Positions 45,980-56,242 of a DNA stretch of 64,000 bases are shown here, piece after piece. The notes beneath the pieces are model-generated. The model had not been told where the DNA came from. It did no database searches and saw nothing but the letters and a program-made list of their open reading frames with translations. The translations under genes and the position numbers were made by a program. Position 1 is the first letter of the stretch, and each line of letters opens with the position of its first letter. The DNA comes from an uncultured Kocuria sp. (lineage in GTDB: Bacteria > Actinomycetota > Actinomycetes > Actinomycetales > Micrococcaceae), in assembly GCF_947500125.1 (NCBI RefSeq), contig NZ_CANMRA010000013.1, positions 1 through 64,000 of the forward strand, in the 5' to 3' direction.

Positions 45980-46501
45980 TCAGTCCTCCTGCTGGTCGTC
46001 GGTCTCGTCCTCGCCGCCGGCGGGGTGCCCGACGACCTCCACGTAGGACGGGGTGAGCAGGAAGACCTTGCCGGTCACCCGCTCGATGGAGCCGTGCAGG
46101 GCGAAGACCAGGCCGGCGGAGAAGTCCACCAGGCGCTTGGCCTCGGCGTCGCCCATGTCGCTGACGTTCATGATGACGGGCGTGCCCTCGCGGAAGGCCT
46201 CGCCGATGGACTTCGCGTCGTTGTAGGAGCGGGGGTGGACCGTGGTGATCGTGCGCAAGGTCGAGCTGTCCTCTCGAGAGCTGGAGGGGGCGCGTTTGAT
46301 GGGGGTGACCGGCGCCCGGTACTCGGCCGACCGGCGCGGCACGGCCACCGCGGTGGACTCGTGGGCGCGGGCCTCGCGCGGCTCCTCGCGGACCGCGACG
46401 GCGGACTGGTGCTCCTGGCGGGACGGCGTCGGGTCGTCGTAGTCCTCGTCCGTCTCGGCGAGGCCGAGATAGATCATGGTGCGGCGCAACGCTCCGGCCA
46501 T
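45980..46501 (-). CDS. sepF: Cell division protein SepF
   Basis: 173-aa FtsZ partner that tethers the Z ring to the membrane. It begins [16 protein letters not shown], the usual amphipathic helix, then an acidic, charged linker (about 18-80) and the SepF globular domain (about 85-160: [19 protein letters not shown], then [34 protein letters not shown]). The ATG at 46501 follows AAGGAGAG. It lies in the order pgeF-yggS-sepF-yggT-divIVA. Confidence 0.95.
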   Translation of the reverse strand: MAGALRRTMIYLGLAETDEDYDDPTPSRQEHQSAVAVREEPREARAHESTAVAVPRRSAEYRAPVTPIKRAPSSSREDSSTLRTITTVHPRSYNDAKSIGEAFREGTPVIMNVSDMGDAEAKRLVDFSAGLVFALHGSIERVTGKVFLLTPSYVEVVGHPAGGEDETDDQQED

Positions 46502-46628
46502 GGTGCTCTCCTTGACTGTCTGTGCGGATATCGGCGATGGGGGGAGTTCCGGGATCCTCGGACCGCCTGCGCCCGTCGTGCTGCGCGGAACGCGGTACGG
46601 CCCTGGCCCCGCGGGGCCGTCCTCCAAG

Positions 46629-47408
46629 CTATCCTACGGGCGCCCGGGGGCCGAGGATATCGGAGCCGACGCGCACGTGCGTGGCTCCCCGGGCGACCGC
46701 CTCCTCGAGGTCCTGGCTCATGCCCGCGGACACGGCCGTGGCCTCCGGCAGGGACTGCCGCAGCTCCTGCGAGATCTCCCGGAGGCGGTCGAAGGCGGGT
46801 CCGGGCGGCGCCCCCAGCGGGGCGACGGCCATGATCCCGCCGGCGCGCAGCCCCTCGGTCCCGGCGATCTGCTCGGCGAGCCCGACGACGTCCTCGGGGC
46901 GGGCCCCGCCGCGGCGCTCCTCGGCGTCCAGGGAGACCTGGACGAGGCACGTCAGGTCCTGGTCCGCGCACGGGCCGGGGGCCGCGTCCCCGGCCGCCAC
47001 GGACTCCCGGTGCCGCTGCACCGCCTTGCCGAGGGCCGTGACCAGGGAGGCCCGGTCCACGGAGTGAACCCAGGACGCGTAGCGCACGACCGACTTCGCC
47101 TTGTTGGACTGGAGCTGGCCCACGAAGTGCCAGGTGAGGGGTCCGTCCACGAGCTCGGCCACCTCCCGCGCCTTCGCGGCGGCCTCCTGGTCCCGGTTCT
47201 CCCCCACGTCCCGGACGCCGAGCCGGTGCAGCCGGGCCACGTCCGCGGCGGGGAAGAACTTCGTCACGGCGACCAGCACCGGCTCCTGCGCCGCCCCGCT
47301 CCGCTGCGCCGCGGCCGCGATCCGGGCGCGCACCCGGTCGAGGGAGCGGGCGAGCTCCAGGGTCCGCGGATCGTCACCGCCGGAGCCGGCGGCCCGGTCC
47401 GCGCTCAC
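46629..47408 (-). CDS. PLP homeostasis protein (YggS/YlmE/PROSC family)
   Basis: 259-aa single-domain TIM-barrel PLP-binding protein. The PLP lysine is K50 in VAVTKFFPA; other marks are [25 protein letters not shown], the middle [12 protein letters not shown], and [23 protein letters not shown] at the end. The family buffers free PLP; no enzyme activity is established. The GTG at 47408 overlaps the pgeF stop by 4 nt (GTGA), so translation is coupled. Confidence 0.92.
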   Translation of the reverse strand: MSADRAAGSGGDDPRTLELARSLDRVRARIAAAAQRSGAAQEPVLVAVTKFFPAADVARLHRLGVRDVGENRDQEAAAKAREVAELVDGPLTWHFVGQLQSNKAKSVVRYASWVHSVDRASLVTALGKAVQRHRESVAAGDAAPGPCADQDLTCLVQVSLDAEERRGGARPEDVVGLAEQIAGTEGLRAGGIMAVAPLGAPPGPAFDRLREISQELRQSLPEATAVSAGMSQDLEEAVARGATHVRVGSDILGPRAPVG

Positions 47409-48139
47409 GCGGCGTCCTCCCCGCGGGCACCGGCGGCCCAGACGAGGCCGACGATGCGGCCGGAGCCGGGGTCCCGCCGGTGCGAGGACAGCCGCTCGTT
47501 CTCCAGGGTGCAGCAGGAGCCGGCGGCCGCCGGCGGCTCGACGACGCCGACCCCGAGGGCCGACAACCGCTCCCGGGCCCCGCCGCGCAGGTCGAGGGCG
47601 GGGGTGCCCCAGGACGTCGTGGCGGCGACGGCGGGGAGCCGCGCCACGGACTCCTCGCGCATGGCGGCGGGCACCTCGTAGCAGCTCCCGCAGATCGAGG
47701 GACCGAGCCACGCCGACAGCCCGTGCGCGCCACGGTCCCGCAGCCGCTCGACCGTGCGCTCGAGCACGCCGTCGAGCAGACCGCGGCGGCCCGCGTGCGC
47801 CACGCCCGTGACCGGGCCCCGCGGGCCCTCCCCCACCAGGAGCACGGGCACGCAGTCGGCGACCATCACGGCCAGCGGCACGCCCGTCGCCGTGACGGCG
47901 GCGTCCGCGGTCGGCACGGCCGGCCGGTCCTGCCGGTCCGCGTCGACGACATCGGTGCCGTGCACCTGCTCGAGGAACAGCAGGGAGCCACCGGGAACGC
48001 CCATCGACCGCTCGAGCGCGGCGCGGCGGGTCCGCACCGCGTCCGCGTCGTCGCCCGTGTGCAGCGCGAGATTGCCCGCGCCGCGGTCCGTGAACGCCAC
48101 CCGGACGCCCTGCCCGACGTCGTCCTGCCACCAGAACAC
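47405..48139 (-). CDS. pgeF: Peptidoglycan editing factor PgeF / polyphenol oxidase family (laccase domain)
   Basis: 244-aa protein of the YfiH family. Signature pieces: LEQVHGTDVVDAD, ADAAVTA, VADCVPVLLV, VAHAGRRGLLDGVL (metal His), GPSICGSCYEV and CCTLENERLSSHRRD near the end. In E. coli the homologue removes L-Ser-containing UDP-MurNAc-peptides made by MurC mistakes, which fits its place behind ftsZ and the mur genes; purine nucleoside activity is also reported for the family. The GTG at 48139 follows AGGAGGA with a 6-nt spacer. Confidence 0.9.
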   Translation of the reverse strand: MFWWQDDVGQGVRVAFTDRGAGNLALHTGDDADAVRTRRAALERSMGVPGGSLLFLEQVHGTDVVDADRQDRPAVPTADAAVTATGVPLAVMVADCVPVLLVGEGPRGPVTGVAHAGRRGLLDGVLERTVERLRDRGAHGLSAWLGPSICGSCYEVPAAMREESVARLPAVAATTSWGTPALDLRGGARERLSALGVGVVEPPAAAGSCCTLENERLSSHRRDPGSGRIVGLVWAAGARGEDAA

Positions 48140-48203
48140 CGGGTCCTCCTGTCGTGCCTCGTCGTGCCGCCGCCGGGGGCCGGCTGCGGCGGGGATTAAC
48201 GCG

Positions 48204-48242
48204 CCCGGGGGCGGACGCGGGTCCTCCGCGTCCGCCCCCGGG
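48204..48242 (-). terminator. Hairpin terminator of ftsZ
   Basis: A 17-bp perfect stem (arms 48204-48220 and 48226-48242) with a GTCCT loop, 7 nt after the ftsZ stop. It separates the mur/fts genes from pgeF-yggS-sepF, at least in part. Confidence 0.75.
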
Positions 48243-48249
48243 GCGGTGC

Positions 48250-49497
48250 TCACTTCAGGAAGTCGGGGAAGTCCAGGGAGTCCTTGCGCCCGGAACCCGC
48301 CCCGGCGCCGGCCTCGGCCTCGGCGGGCAGGTCGACGTCGAAACCGGCGTCGTCGGGCACGTCGTCGTTCTGCACCGGCTGCGCCCACCGCTGAGACGTC
48401 GAGGGCTGGCCGAAGGACGGGGCGCCGCCGCGCTGCGGGGCGCGCCCCACACCGGCGGGCTGACCGGCGCCGGAGCCGAAGGCCGCGCGCGTGGTCGCCG
48501 CCTGCTGGGCGGCCGCGTTGGTGTTGTTGGCGTTGGTCTCCGGGCTCACCGAGTCGAAGCCCGCGGCGATGACCGTGACGCGGGCCTGGTCGCCCAGGGC
48601 GTCGTCGATGACCGCGCCGAAGATGATGTTCGCCTCGGGGTGGGCGACCTCCTGGACCAGGCGGGCGGCCTCGTTGATCTCGAACAGGCCGAGGTCGGAG
48701 CCGCCCTGGATGGACAGCAGCACGCCGTGGGCGCCGTCGATGGAGGCCTCCAGCAGCGGGGACGCGATCGCGAGCTCGGCGGCCTTCACGGCGCGGTCCT
48801 CGCCCTGCGCGGCTCCGATGCCCATGAGCGCCGAGCCGGCGCCCTGCATGACGGACTTCACGTCGGCGAAGTCGAGGTTGATCAGCCCCGGGGTGGTGAT
48901 CAGGTCGGTGATGCCCTGCACGCCCGAGAGCAGCACCTGGTCCGCGGACTTGAAGGCGTCCAGCATGGACACGTTCCGGTCGGAGATGGACAGCAGGCGG
49001 TCGTTGGGGATCACGATGAGGGTGTCGACCTCGTCGCGCAGCGTCTCGATCCCGTTCTCCGCCTGGTTGGAGCGGCGGCGGCCCTCGAAGGTGAACGGGC
49101 GGGTGACGACACCGATGGTCAGAGCGCCCAGGGAGCGGGCGATGCGGGCGACCACGGGGGCGCCGCCGGTGCCGGTGCCGCCGCCCTCGCCGGCGGTCAC
49201 GAAGACCATGTCGGCCCCCTTGAGGACCTCCTCGATCTCCTCGTGGTGGTCCTCCGCCGCCTGGCGCCCCACGTCGGGGTTGGCGCCGGCGCCCAGGCCG
49301 CGGGTGAGCTCGCGCCCGACGTCGAGCTTGACGTCGGCGTCGCTCATCAGCAGGGCCTGCGCGTCCGTGTTGATCGCGATGAACTCGACGCCGCGCAGCC
49401 CCTCCTCGATCATCCGGTTCACGGCGTTGACGCCGCCGCCGCCGATTCCGACGACCTTGATGACGGCCAAGTAGTTCTGGGGGGTGGAGGAGTCCAT
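48250..49497 (-). CDS. ftsZ: Cell division GTPase FtsZ
   Basis: 415-aa tubulin-like GTPase that forms the Z ring. Motifs: [24 protein letters not shown], the GTP loop GGGTGTGG (105-112), the T7 synergy loop [11 protein letters not shown] with its catalytic Asp, and a variable Ala/Gly-rich linker (about 325-405). The last residues SLDFPDFLK are the C-terminal peptide that binds SepF and other partners. Upstream is a 249-nt, comparatively AT-rich gap with several TANNNT hexamers, so ftsZ has its own promoters as in other actinobacteria. Confidence 0.97.
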   Translation of the reverse strand: MDSSTPQNYLAVIKVVGIGGGGVNAVNRMIEEGLRGVEFIAINTDAQALLMSDADVKLDVGRELTRGLGAGANPDVGRQAAEDHHEEIEEVLKGADMVFVTAGEGGGTGTGGAPVVARIARSLGALTIGVVTRPFTFEGRRRSNQAENGIETLRDEVDTLIVIPNDRLLSISDRNVSMLDAFKSADQVLLSGVQGITDLITTPGLINLDFADVKSVMQGAGSALMGIGAAQGEDRAVKAAELAIASPLLEASIDGAHGVLLSIQGGSDLGLFEINEAARLVQEVAHPEANIIFGAVIDDALGDQARVTVIAAGFDSVSPETNANNTNAAAQQAATTRAAFGSGAGQPAGVGRAPQRGGAPSFGQPSTSQRWAQPVQNDDVPDDAGFDVDLPAEAEAGAGAGSGRKDSLDFPDFLK

Positions 49498-49548
49498 GGG
49501 TACCTAACTTGAGATGGTCCGGGTCCGGAATCGCGAGCTGTTCCTCAA

Positions 49549-49562
49549 CCTTCGATCGAAGG
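49549..49562. promoter_or_regulatory. Palindrome in the ftsQ-ftsZ promoter region
   Basis: CCTTCGATCGAAGG is a perfect 14-bp palindrome, 52 nt upstream of the ftsZ ATG. TCGAAGGT recurs at 49721-49728. The 249-nt gap also holds minus-strand -10 candidates TAGGCT (49619-49614) and TAAGGT (49711-49706). The palindrome is a candidate operator; no known binding protein is recognised. Confidence 0.4.
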
Positions 49563-49746
49563 TCGAATATCAGGCCGTCAGCTGCTCTCCCGGGAGGTTC
49601 GATGTCGAGGTCAAGCCTAACAACCGTGGGGACCACCTGCACGACAAGCCATACCGCTTTCGACACTTTTCGCCAAAACCGCAGGTCGTGCCGCTCTTTC
49701 GCACCACCTTAGACCTCTGGTCGAAGGTGAGGGCGCGCATCGTCCG

Positions 49747-50967
49747 TCAGCGCACCACGGGCCGCGTCGGGCTCGACACGTCGTAGGTCTCGACCCCGCT
49801 GCCGGCGCCGCGCGCCTCGACGAGCTCCCGCAGCACCTGTGACTTGAGCTCGCTGTCCTCGGCGGTGCCCCACACGACCGTGCGGCCGTCGGTGAAGGCC
49901 AGCTCCACCGAGGACAGGGACTCGGCCGAGGCGGTGCGCAGCTGGGCGAGCACGGACTCGGGCAGGGCGGCCAGGACGTCGGCGATGGCGTCGAACCGCT
50001 CGCTCTCGAGCACGTCGCGGCCGCCCGTGACGACGGGGACGCCCGCCTCCTCCGCCGAGCCGGCGGTCATCAGCGCGACCCCCTCCGAGTCGACGACCAC
50101 GAACTCGTCGCCGTCCTCGATCGCCGCCACGGGCACGCGCTCGTGCAGCGCCACCACGAGGTGGTGCGGGGGCTCGAGCAGCACCTCGATGGAGCGGACC
50201 TGCGGGATCCGGCCCACCCGCTCCCGCACCTCGTCCTTGGAGATCCGGGTCAGCGGGACGCCCCGGTAGACCTCGAGCGCGGACTCGACGCGGGCGGGGT
50301 CCGTCAGTTCGGCCCCGCGCACCGAGACCTCCCGGACGGCCAGGGCCGGGGAGAGGAACAGGACGCCGGCGAGCACCGCGAGGGCTGCGAGCACCCCGAG
50401 GACCGCAGCGATCCGGCGGCGCCGGCGCCGGGCCGCCGGGGAGGCGGGAAAGGCGACGACCGTGGCACCGGCCGCGGTGGAACCGGCTGCCGGGGAACCG
50501 GCTGCGGTGGAGCCCACCGCAGTGGAACCGGCCGGCGGGGCACCCCCCACGGTGGAACCGGCGGCCGTGGCACCCACCGCCGTGGAACCGGCCCGTGCGG
50601 GCTCGTCCTCCGGGGGGACGCGGGAGGCGGTGAGCGTGCGCGAGGCGGACCGCTCCTGCCGGTGCCGCCGCCACGCGCTGAACCGCCCGCCGGCGGCCGG
50701 GACCTCCTCGAGGTCGTCCTCGTCGGCCAGGGGCGTGACCTTGGTGCCGTCGTTCACGCGCACCCGGCCGCCCTGCGGTGCGGCTCCTCCGGGGGTGCCG
50801 GTTCCGCCGGGGTCCGTGGTCCCAGCCGGAGGCCGGACCCCGGGGCCGGCCGGCGCTCCGGGGACGCGCTCCGGGGCGCTCCCGTCCACCGTCGCGGGGG
50901 GCTGGTCCTCGCCGTCCCCGGCGGAGTCCCCCAGCCGTGGCTGGGGCGGGCGGCCGTGCCGGCTCAT
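49747..50967 (-). CDS. ftsQ: Cell division protein FtsQ
   Basis: 406-aa bitopic membrane protein of the divisome. A long cytoplasmic part of about 190 residues includes a Gly/Pro-rich start and an Ala/Gly/Ser/Thr repeat (AGSTAVG-like units, about 130-172), then a basic stretch RRRRRR, one membrane helix (about 190-212), a POTRA domain (VREVSVRGAELTDPARVESAL) and the FtsQ/DivIB domain (ESERFDAIADVLAALP). The cytoplasmic tail is longer than in E. coli. The ATG at 50967 overlaps the murC stop by one base (TGATG). Confidence 0.9.
   Translation of the reverse strand: MSRHGRPPQPRLGDSAGDGEDQPPATVDGSAPERVPGAPAGPGVRPPAGTTDPGGTGTPGGAAPQGGRVRVNDGTKVTPLADEDDLEEVPAAGGRFSAWRRHRQERSASRTLTASRVPPEDEPARAGSTAVGATAAGSTVGGAPPAGSTAVGSTAAGSPAAGSTAAGATVVAFPASPAARRRRRRIAAVLGVLAALAVLAGVLFLSPALAVREVSVRGAELTDPARVESALEVYRGVPLTRISKDEVRERVGRIPQVRSIEVLLEPPHHLVVALHERVPVAAIEDGDEFVVVDSEGVALMTAGSAEEAGVPVVTGGRDVLESERFDAIADVLAALPESVLAQLRTASAESLSSVELAFTDGRTVVWGTAEDSELKSQVLRELVEARGAGSGVETYDVSSPTRPVVR
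50461..50592. repeat. GGTGGAACCGGC-type repeat inside ftsQ
   Basis: About ten imperfect in-frame 12-18 nt units of GTGGAACCGGC type encode the Ala/Gly/Ser/Thr linker. Slippage would alter linker length only. Confidence 0.65.
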
Positions 50968-52370
50968 CAGCGGGCTCCGAGGCGGTCCACGAGCCGGGGG
51001 CCGAGGGCGGTGACGTCCCCGGCGCCCACCGTGAGCACCAGGTCCCCGGGCCGTGCGGCCCGGGCGGCCTGGGCGACCGCGTCGGCGCCGTCCGGGACGT
51101 AGCGGACGTGGGCCGGGGCACGGTCGGTGACGATCTCGCTCGTGAGGCCGTCGACGGGCTGCTCCCGCGCGGCGAAGATGTCGATGACCAGGGCCTCGTC
51201 CGCCAGCGCGAGGGCGTCGGCGAACTCGGCCGCGAACTCGCGCGTGCGGGAGAACAGGTGCGGCTGGAAGATGGCGATCACCCGGTGCCCGGCCGCGACC
51301 TCGCGCGCCGCGGTGAGCGCGGCGACCACCTCGGTGGGGTGGTGGGCGTAGTCGTCGAAGACCCGGATCCCGCCCACCTCGCCGCGCAGGTCGAAGCGCC
51401 GGGCGGAGCCGTGGAACCCGGCCAGCCCGCGCACCGCGTCCGCGGGCGGGACGCCGGCCTCGACGGCCACGCAGAAGGCAGCGGTCGCGTTGAGGACGTT
51501 GTGCCGGCCCGGCACCGCGAGCTCGAGCCGCTCCTCGCGGCGGTCCGCGCCCTCGCCCAGCACCAGCGTGCTGCGGGTGCGCAGCCCGTCGGCCTCCCCG
51601 GGGAGCACCTGGACGTCGGACCCCGGGTCCGTGCCGTAGCTGACGACGCGCCCGCCGGCGGCCCGGTGGCGCTCGGCGAGCGCCCGCGAGCCGGGGTCGT
51701 CCTGGCAGGCCACGAGCAGCCCGTCCCCGGGCAGCGTCGCGGCGAACTCGTCGAAGGCCCGGAAGAAGGCCTCGCGGGAGGCGTAGTAGTCGAGGTGGTC
51801 GGGCTCGATGTTGGTGACCACGGCGATCCGCGGGCCGTACGCCAGGAAGGAGCCGTCCGACTCGTCGGCCTCCGCCACGAACCACCGGCCCGTGCCGAGG
51901 GCCGCGTTGGAGCCGAGGTCGGCCACGTGCGCGCCGATGGCCCAGGAGGGCTCCAGTCCGGCGGCGTGCAGCGTGACGGCGGCCATGGCGCTGGTGGTCG
52001 TCTTGCCGTGGGTACCGGCGACGGCCACGACGTCGCGCCCGTGCATCGCGGCCGCGAGGGCCTCGGAGCGGTGGAGCACGCGCAGCCCGGCGGCCCGGGC
52101 GGCGGAGTACTCGGGGTCCCCGGGCGGGATGGCGGTGGACACCACCACGGTCTGCGCCCCGTCGACGTTGCCGGCGTGCTGGCCCACGTGCACGGTGGCG
52201 CCCAGGTCCTGGAGCTGTCGCAGGGCCGGGGAGTCCTGCCGGTCGGAGCCGCTGACCGGCACCCCGCGGGCGAGCATGAGCTTCGCGACGGCGGACATCC
52301 CCGCCCCGCCCATGCCGATGAAGTGCACCCGGCCCAGCAGGCCGGGGTCGGTCTCGTGCTCAGCGCCCAC
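50967..52370 (-). CDS. murC: UDP-N-acetylmuramate--L-alanine ligase
   Basis: 467-aa Mur ligase adding the first amino acid of the stem peptide. Motifs: [17 protein letters not shown] (UDP-MurNAc site), the ATP loop [31 protein letters not shown], and [11 protein letters not shown]. The GTG at 52370 lies inside the murG end (11-nt overlap), so initiation is coupled to murG translation. Confidence 0.96.
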   Translation of the reverse strand: MGAEHETDPGLLGRVHFIGMGGAGMSAVAKLMLARGVPVSGSDRQDSPALRQLQDLGATVHVGQHAGNVDGAQTVVVSTAIPPGDPEYSAARAAGLRVLHRSEALAAAMHGRDVVAVAGTHGKTTTSAMAAVTLHAAGLEPSWAIGAHVADLGSNAALGTGRWFVAEADESDGSFLAYGPRIAVVTNIEPDHLDYYASREAFFRAFDEFAATLPGDGLLVACQDDPGSRALAERHRAAGGRVVSYGTDPGSDVQVLPGEADGLRTRSTLVLGEGADRREERLELAVPGRHNVLNATAAFCVAVEAGVPPADAVRGLAGFHGSARRFDLRGEVGGIRVFDDYAHHPTEVVAALTAAREVAAGHRVIAIFQPHLFSRTREFAAEFADALALADEALVIDIFAAREQPVDGLTSEIVTDRAPAHVRYVPDGADAVAQAARAARPGDLVLTVGAGDVTALGPRLVDRLGAR

Positions 52371-53487
52371 GGGGGACCTCCTCGAGGATCAGCCGTGCCA
52401 GCACGGTGTCGGCGTCCCGCACGCCGTGGCCGCGGCTCGCGGCGGCCATCGTCGCGAGCCGGTCGGGGTCGGCCAGCAGGGGGTGGACGTGCCCGCGGTA
52501 CCAGTCGGGCGTGAACGCGTCGTCGGCGACGAGCTGCGCCGCGCCGGCCGCCACGAGGGAGGCGGCGTTGAGCGCCTGCTCCCCGTTGCCGACGGGCAGC
52601 GGGACGAACACGGCGGGCAGGCCGACGGCCGCGACCTCCGAGACGGTCGCGGCGCCGGCGCGGGCCACCAGCAGGTCCGCCGCGGCGTAGACGCGCTCCA
52701 TGCCGTCGACGTACTCGACCTGCACGTAGCCCGGGGCGCTCAGCGGCGTGCCGTCCTCCCGGGTGAGCTGCTTGCCCCGGCCGGTGACGTGGAGCAGCTG
52801 GTGGCCGTGCTCGGCGACCTCCTCGGCGACGCCGGCCACGGTCCGGTTCATGGCGAGGGCGCCCGAGGAGCCGCCGGTGACCACGACGGTGGGCAGGTCC
52901 GGGTCGAGCCCGAAGGACCGGCGGGCCTCGGCGCGCAGCGCCCCGCGGTCCAGGCGGGAGATCTCCCGGCGCATGGGCATGCCGACGGTCACGGCGCCGC
53001 GCAGCGGGGTGCCGGGGAACGCGGTGGCCACGGTCCTGGCCCAGCGCGCGCCCACCCGGTTGGCCAGGCCCGGCCGGGCGTTGGCCTCGTGGACCACGAT
53101 GGGCAGTCCCCGGCGGGCGGCGGCCAGGTAGACGGGGGTGCAGACGTACCCGCCGACGCCGAGCACCACGTCGGGCCGGACCCGGTCCAGGATCTCCCCC
53201 GCCTGCCGCACGGCGCCGAGGAGCCGCCCGGGCAGCCGGACGAGGTCCACGGAGGGCCGGCGGGGCAGCGGCACCCGGTCGACGAGCTCGAGCTCGAGAC
53301 CTGCCTGCGGGACGAGCCGCGTCTCCATCCCGGACGCGGTGCCCACCGCCGTGAGCCGGGCCTGCGGGGCCTGCTCCCGCAGGGCGGCGGCCACGGCCAG
53401 GAGGGGGCTGACGTGCCCGGCGGTGCCCCCGCCTGCCAGCAGGACCGACGGCGCTGGGCCGCCGGGAGTGGGTTCGGACGGTGTCAT
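52360..53487 (-). CDS. murG: UDP-GlcNAc transferase making lipid II
   Basis: 375-aa GT-B glycosyltransferase adding GlcNAc to lipid I at the inner membrane face. Motifs: [70 protein letters not shown]. The ATG at 53487 overlaps the ftsW stop by 4 nt (ATGA). Length is normal. Confidence 0.96.
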   Translation of the reverse strand: MTPSEPTPGGPAPSVLLAGGGTAGHVSPLLAVAAALREQAPQARLTAVGTASGMETRLVPQAGLELELVDRVPLPRRPSVDLVRLPGRLLGAVRQAGEILDRVRPDVVLGVGGYVCTPVYLAAARRGLPIVVHEANARPGLANRVGARWARTVATAFPGTPLRGAVTVGMPMRREISRLDRGALRAEARRSFGLDPDLPTVVVTGGSSGALAMNRTVAGVAEEVAEHGHQLLHVTGRGKQLTREDGTPLSAPGYVQVEYVDGMERVYAAADLLVARAGAATVSEVAAVGLPAVFVPLPVGNGEQALNAASLVAAGAAQLVADDAFTPDWYRGHVHPLLADPDRLATMAAASRGHGVRDADTVLARLILEEVPRGR

Positions 53488-54719
53488 GCGCGATCCTCGT
53501 TCGGGGTGCGGGGGCGGGGGGTGCGGGTGGGGACCTGGATCCGGCGCGGCAGCCGGGTGAAGGACATCACGACGCCGACGGCCGCGAGGCTCATCAGCAG
53601 CGACGACCCACCGTAGCTGATGAATGGGAGGGGGATGCCGATCACCGGCAGCACACCGGTGACCATGCCGATGTTGATGAACGCCTGGCCGACGAGCCAG
53701 GTGACGATGCAGGCCGTGGCGATCCGGACGAAGCTGCTGCGGGCGCGCAGGATGACCCGGGCCATCGCCAGGGCCATGACCGCGAACAGGGCGAGGATCA
53801 GCACCGTGCCGAGCAGGCCCAGCTCCTCGCCGATGATCGAGAAGATGTAGTCGTTGTGCGCCTCGGGGACGTAGTTGTACTTGAGCCGGGACTGGCCCAG
53901 CCCCACGCCCCACCAGCCGCCCGAGGCGAGGGCGTTGAGGCCCTGCTCGGCCTGGTAGCAGGCGTCGGTGGCCCCGCACTCGCCGAAGAGCCAGCCGGTG
54001 ATCCGGTCCACGCGGTGGGGCGCGGTGACGATGGCCAGCGTGCCGGCCAGGGCGGCCCCGGCGGCCGAGACCGCGAACAGGCGCAGCGGCGCCCCGGCGA
54101 AGAACAGGGCGGCCGCGTAGATCAGGACGAAGACCAGCGCGGTGCCCACGTCGTCGCCGAGCACGATCATCAGGGCGGGCACCCCGATGCCCAGGCCCGA
54201 GGGCCACAGGGCCTGGCGCCAGTCCCGCACGGCGTCGCCCTGCCGGGCCAGGACCATCGCCAGCCAGATCGCGACGGCGAGCTTGGCGGCCTCGGACGGC
54301 TGGAAGGACTGTCCGCCCACCACGATCCAGTTCCGGTTGCCGTTGATCTCCTGCCCGAGCGGGGTGAAGACGAGCGTCAGCAGCAGCACGGCCAGGATCA
54401 GGAGACCGGTGGCGCCCCTGCGGTACCACGCGGTGGGCACGAAGGACAGGGCGAACATCAGGAGCACGCCCAGCCCCCCGAAGGTGGCCTGCTTGACGAA
54501 GTAGGAGTACGCGGACTCCTGCGCGGAGATGGACTCCACCGCCGAGGCGGAGAGGACCATCATGATCCCGATGGCGGTGAGCAGCAGCACGGAGCCGGCC
54601 AGCGCGTAGTAGGAGTGGATGAGCGGACCGTCCACGAGGGCCCGCCAGAAGCGGCGCGCCCCGCCGAGGGAGCCCCGGGCCGTCTGCGCGATCCCCGGCC
54701 GCTCCCGCACCTGGGTCAC
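53484..54719 (-). CDS. ftsW: Septal peptidoglycan polymerase FtsW (SEDS family)
   Basis: 411-aa polytopic membrane protein with about ten helices that polymerises lipid II at the septum with FtsI. Seen: the helix with [37 protein letters not shown] (the conserved SEDS loop), [11 protein letters not shown] (the catalytic Asp region), [18 protein letters not shown], and [20 protein letters not shown] near the C-terminus. The GTG at 54719 overlaps the murD stop by 4 nt. Confidence 0.95.
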   Translation of the reverse strand: MTQVRERPGIAQTARGSLGGARRFWRALVDGPLIHSYYALAGSVLLLTAIGIMMVLSASAVESISAQESAYSYFVKQATFGGLGVLLMFALSFVPTAWYRRGATGLLILAVLLLTLVFTPLGQEINGNRNWIVVGGQSFQPSEAAKLAVAIWLAMVLARQGDAVRDWRQALWPSGLGIGVPALMIVLGDDVGTALVFVLIYAAALFFAGAPLRLFAVSAAGAALAGTLAIVTAPHRVDRITGWLFGECGATDACYQAEQGLNALASGGWWGVGLGQSRLKYNYVPEAHNDYIFSIIGEELGLLGTVLILALFAVMALAMARVILRARSSFVRIATACIVTWLVGQAFINIGMVTGVLPVIGIPLPFISYGGSSLLMSLAAVGVVMSFTRLPRRIQVPTRTPRPRTPNEDRA

Positions 54720-56242
54720 GAGAGCCGTCCCACGAGGTCGGCGACCTCACGGATGAACGCGTCGCCGCGGTGGGCGTAGGAGCTGAACTGGTCCATCGAG
54801 GCGGCCGCCGGGGCCATCAGCACCGTGTCGCCCTGCTGTGCGACCTCGTGGGCGAGCCGGACGGCCTCGCCCATCACGGCGTCGCCCGCACCGGGGCCGG
54901 GGCGTTCGGCGGTCCGCAGGACGGGGACCTGCGGGGCGTGCGCGGCGAGCGCGGCCAGCAGCGAGTCGTTGTCCGTGCCGATGAGCACCACGGTGCGCAG
55001 CCGGCCCGCGTGCCGGGAGACGAGCTGCTCGTAGGAGACGCCCTTGGAGAGGCCGCCGGCGATCCACACCACGGAGTCGAACGCGGACAGCGCGGCGTCG
55101 GCCGCGTGCGGGTTGGTGGCCTTGGAGTCGTTGATCCACATCACGCCGTGGGTCGTGGCGACGGCCTGGATCCGGTGGTCGCCGGGCTCCCAGGAGCGCA
55201 GCCCGTCCCGCACGGCCTCGGGCGGGGCGCCGGCCGCTCGGGCGAGCGCCGCGGCGGCCAGGGCGTTGGCCACGCCGTGGGGCGTGGGGATGGGGCCGGT
55301 GTCGGTGATCGAGGCGAGCTCGAGGGCGGAGCCGCGCCGGTCGTCGAGGAAGGCGCGGTCCACGAGCAGGTCCTCCACGACGCCGAGCATGCTGACGTCG
55401 GGGCTCTCGAGGGTGAAGCCCACGGCCCGGCAGCCCTCCACGACGTCGGCCTCCTCGACCATGCGCACGGTCTCGGCCTGCTGGGCGTTGTAGACGCAGG
55501 CCACCCGGGTGTTCTCGTAGATCCGGGACTTGTCCGCCACGTAGTTGTCGTAGCCGCCGTGCCAGTCCACGTGGTCCTCGGCCACGTTGAGCACCACGGA
55601 CGCCAGCGGCGACATCGAGGACGTCCAGTGCAGCTGGAAGCTGGACAGCTCCACGACGAGGACGTCGTGCTCCACCGGCTCGCGCAGCGCATCCAGGATC
55701 GGGGTGCCCACGTTGCCGACGGCGGCCGTGGTCAGCCCGGCGGCCCGCAGCATCGACGCGGTCATCCCGACCGTGGTGGTCTTGCCGTTGGTGCCGGTGA
55801 TGCACACCCACTCGGCGGTCCTGCGCCCGGCGCGCTCGCGGACCCGCCAGGCGAGCTCCACGTCGCCCCAGATCTGGATGCCCTCGGCGGCCGCGGCGGC
55901 CAGCAGGGGGTGCTCGGGCCGCAGTCCCGGGGAGGTGACCACGAGGTCGGGGCGGGCGCCCTCGACGTCGGGCACGGTCTCCTGGCCGCGCTCCCCCAGC
56001 AGGACGTCGGCGGCGCCCACGATCCGCAGGGTGTCGGCCTTCGCCCGGGTCTCGGGGGTGTCCGCCCCGTCGACGACGACGACACGGGCGCCGAGCTCGA
56101 TCAGGGTGTCCGCGGCGGCGAAGCCCGAGAGCCCGATCCCGGCCACGACCACGCGCAGCCCGGACCAGTCCGCGTCCCACGTGGTGAGCCCGGCCAGGCG
56201 CGGCCGGTCCAGGACGGGGTTGTCGTTGCTGGCGTGGATCAT
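54716..56242 (-). CDS. murD: UDP-N-acetylmuramoyl-L-alanine--D-glutamate ligase
   Basis: 508-aa Mur ligase adding D-glutamate. Motifs: [30 protein letters not shown] loop [36 protein letters not shown] with the carbamylated Lys in [20 protein letters not shown] and [17 protein letters not shown]. The ATG at 56242 overlaps the mraY stop by 4 nt. Confidence 0.95.
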   Translation of the reverse strand: MIHASNDNPVLDRPRLAGLTTWDADWSGLRVVVAGIGLSGFAAADTLIELGARVVVVDGADTPETRAKADTLRIVGAADVLLGERGQETVPDVEGARPDLVVTSPGLRPEHPLLAAAAAEGIQIWGDVELAWRVRERAGRRTAEWVCITGTNGKTTTVGMTASMLRAAGLTTAAVGNVGTPILDALREPVEHDVLVVELSSFQLHWTSSMSPLASVVLNVAEDHVDWHGGYDNYVADKSRIYENTRVACVYNAQQAETVRMVEEADVVEGCRAVGFTLESPDVSMLGVVEDLLVDRAFLDDRRGSALELASITDTGPIPTPHGVANALAAAALARAAGAPPEAVRDGLRSWEPGDHRIQAVATTHGVMWINDSKATNPHAADAALSAFDSVVWIAGGLSKGVSYEQLVSRHAGRLRTVVLIGTDNDSLLAALAAHAPQVPVLRTAERPGPGAGDAVMGEAVRLAHEVAQQGDTVLMAPAAASMDQFSSYAHRGDAFIREVADLVGRLS

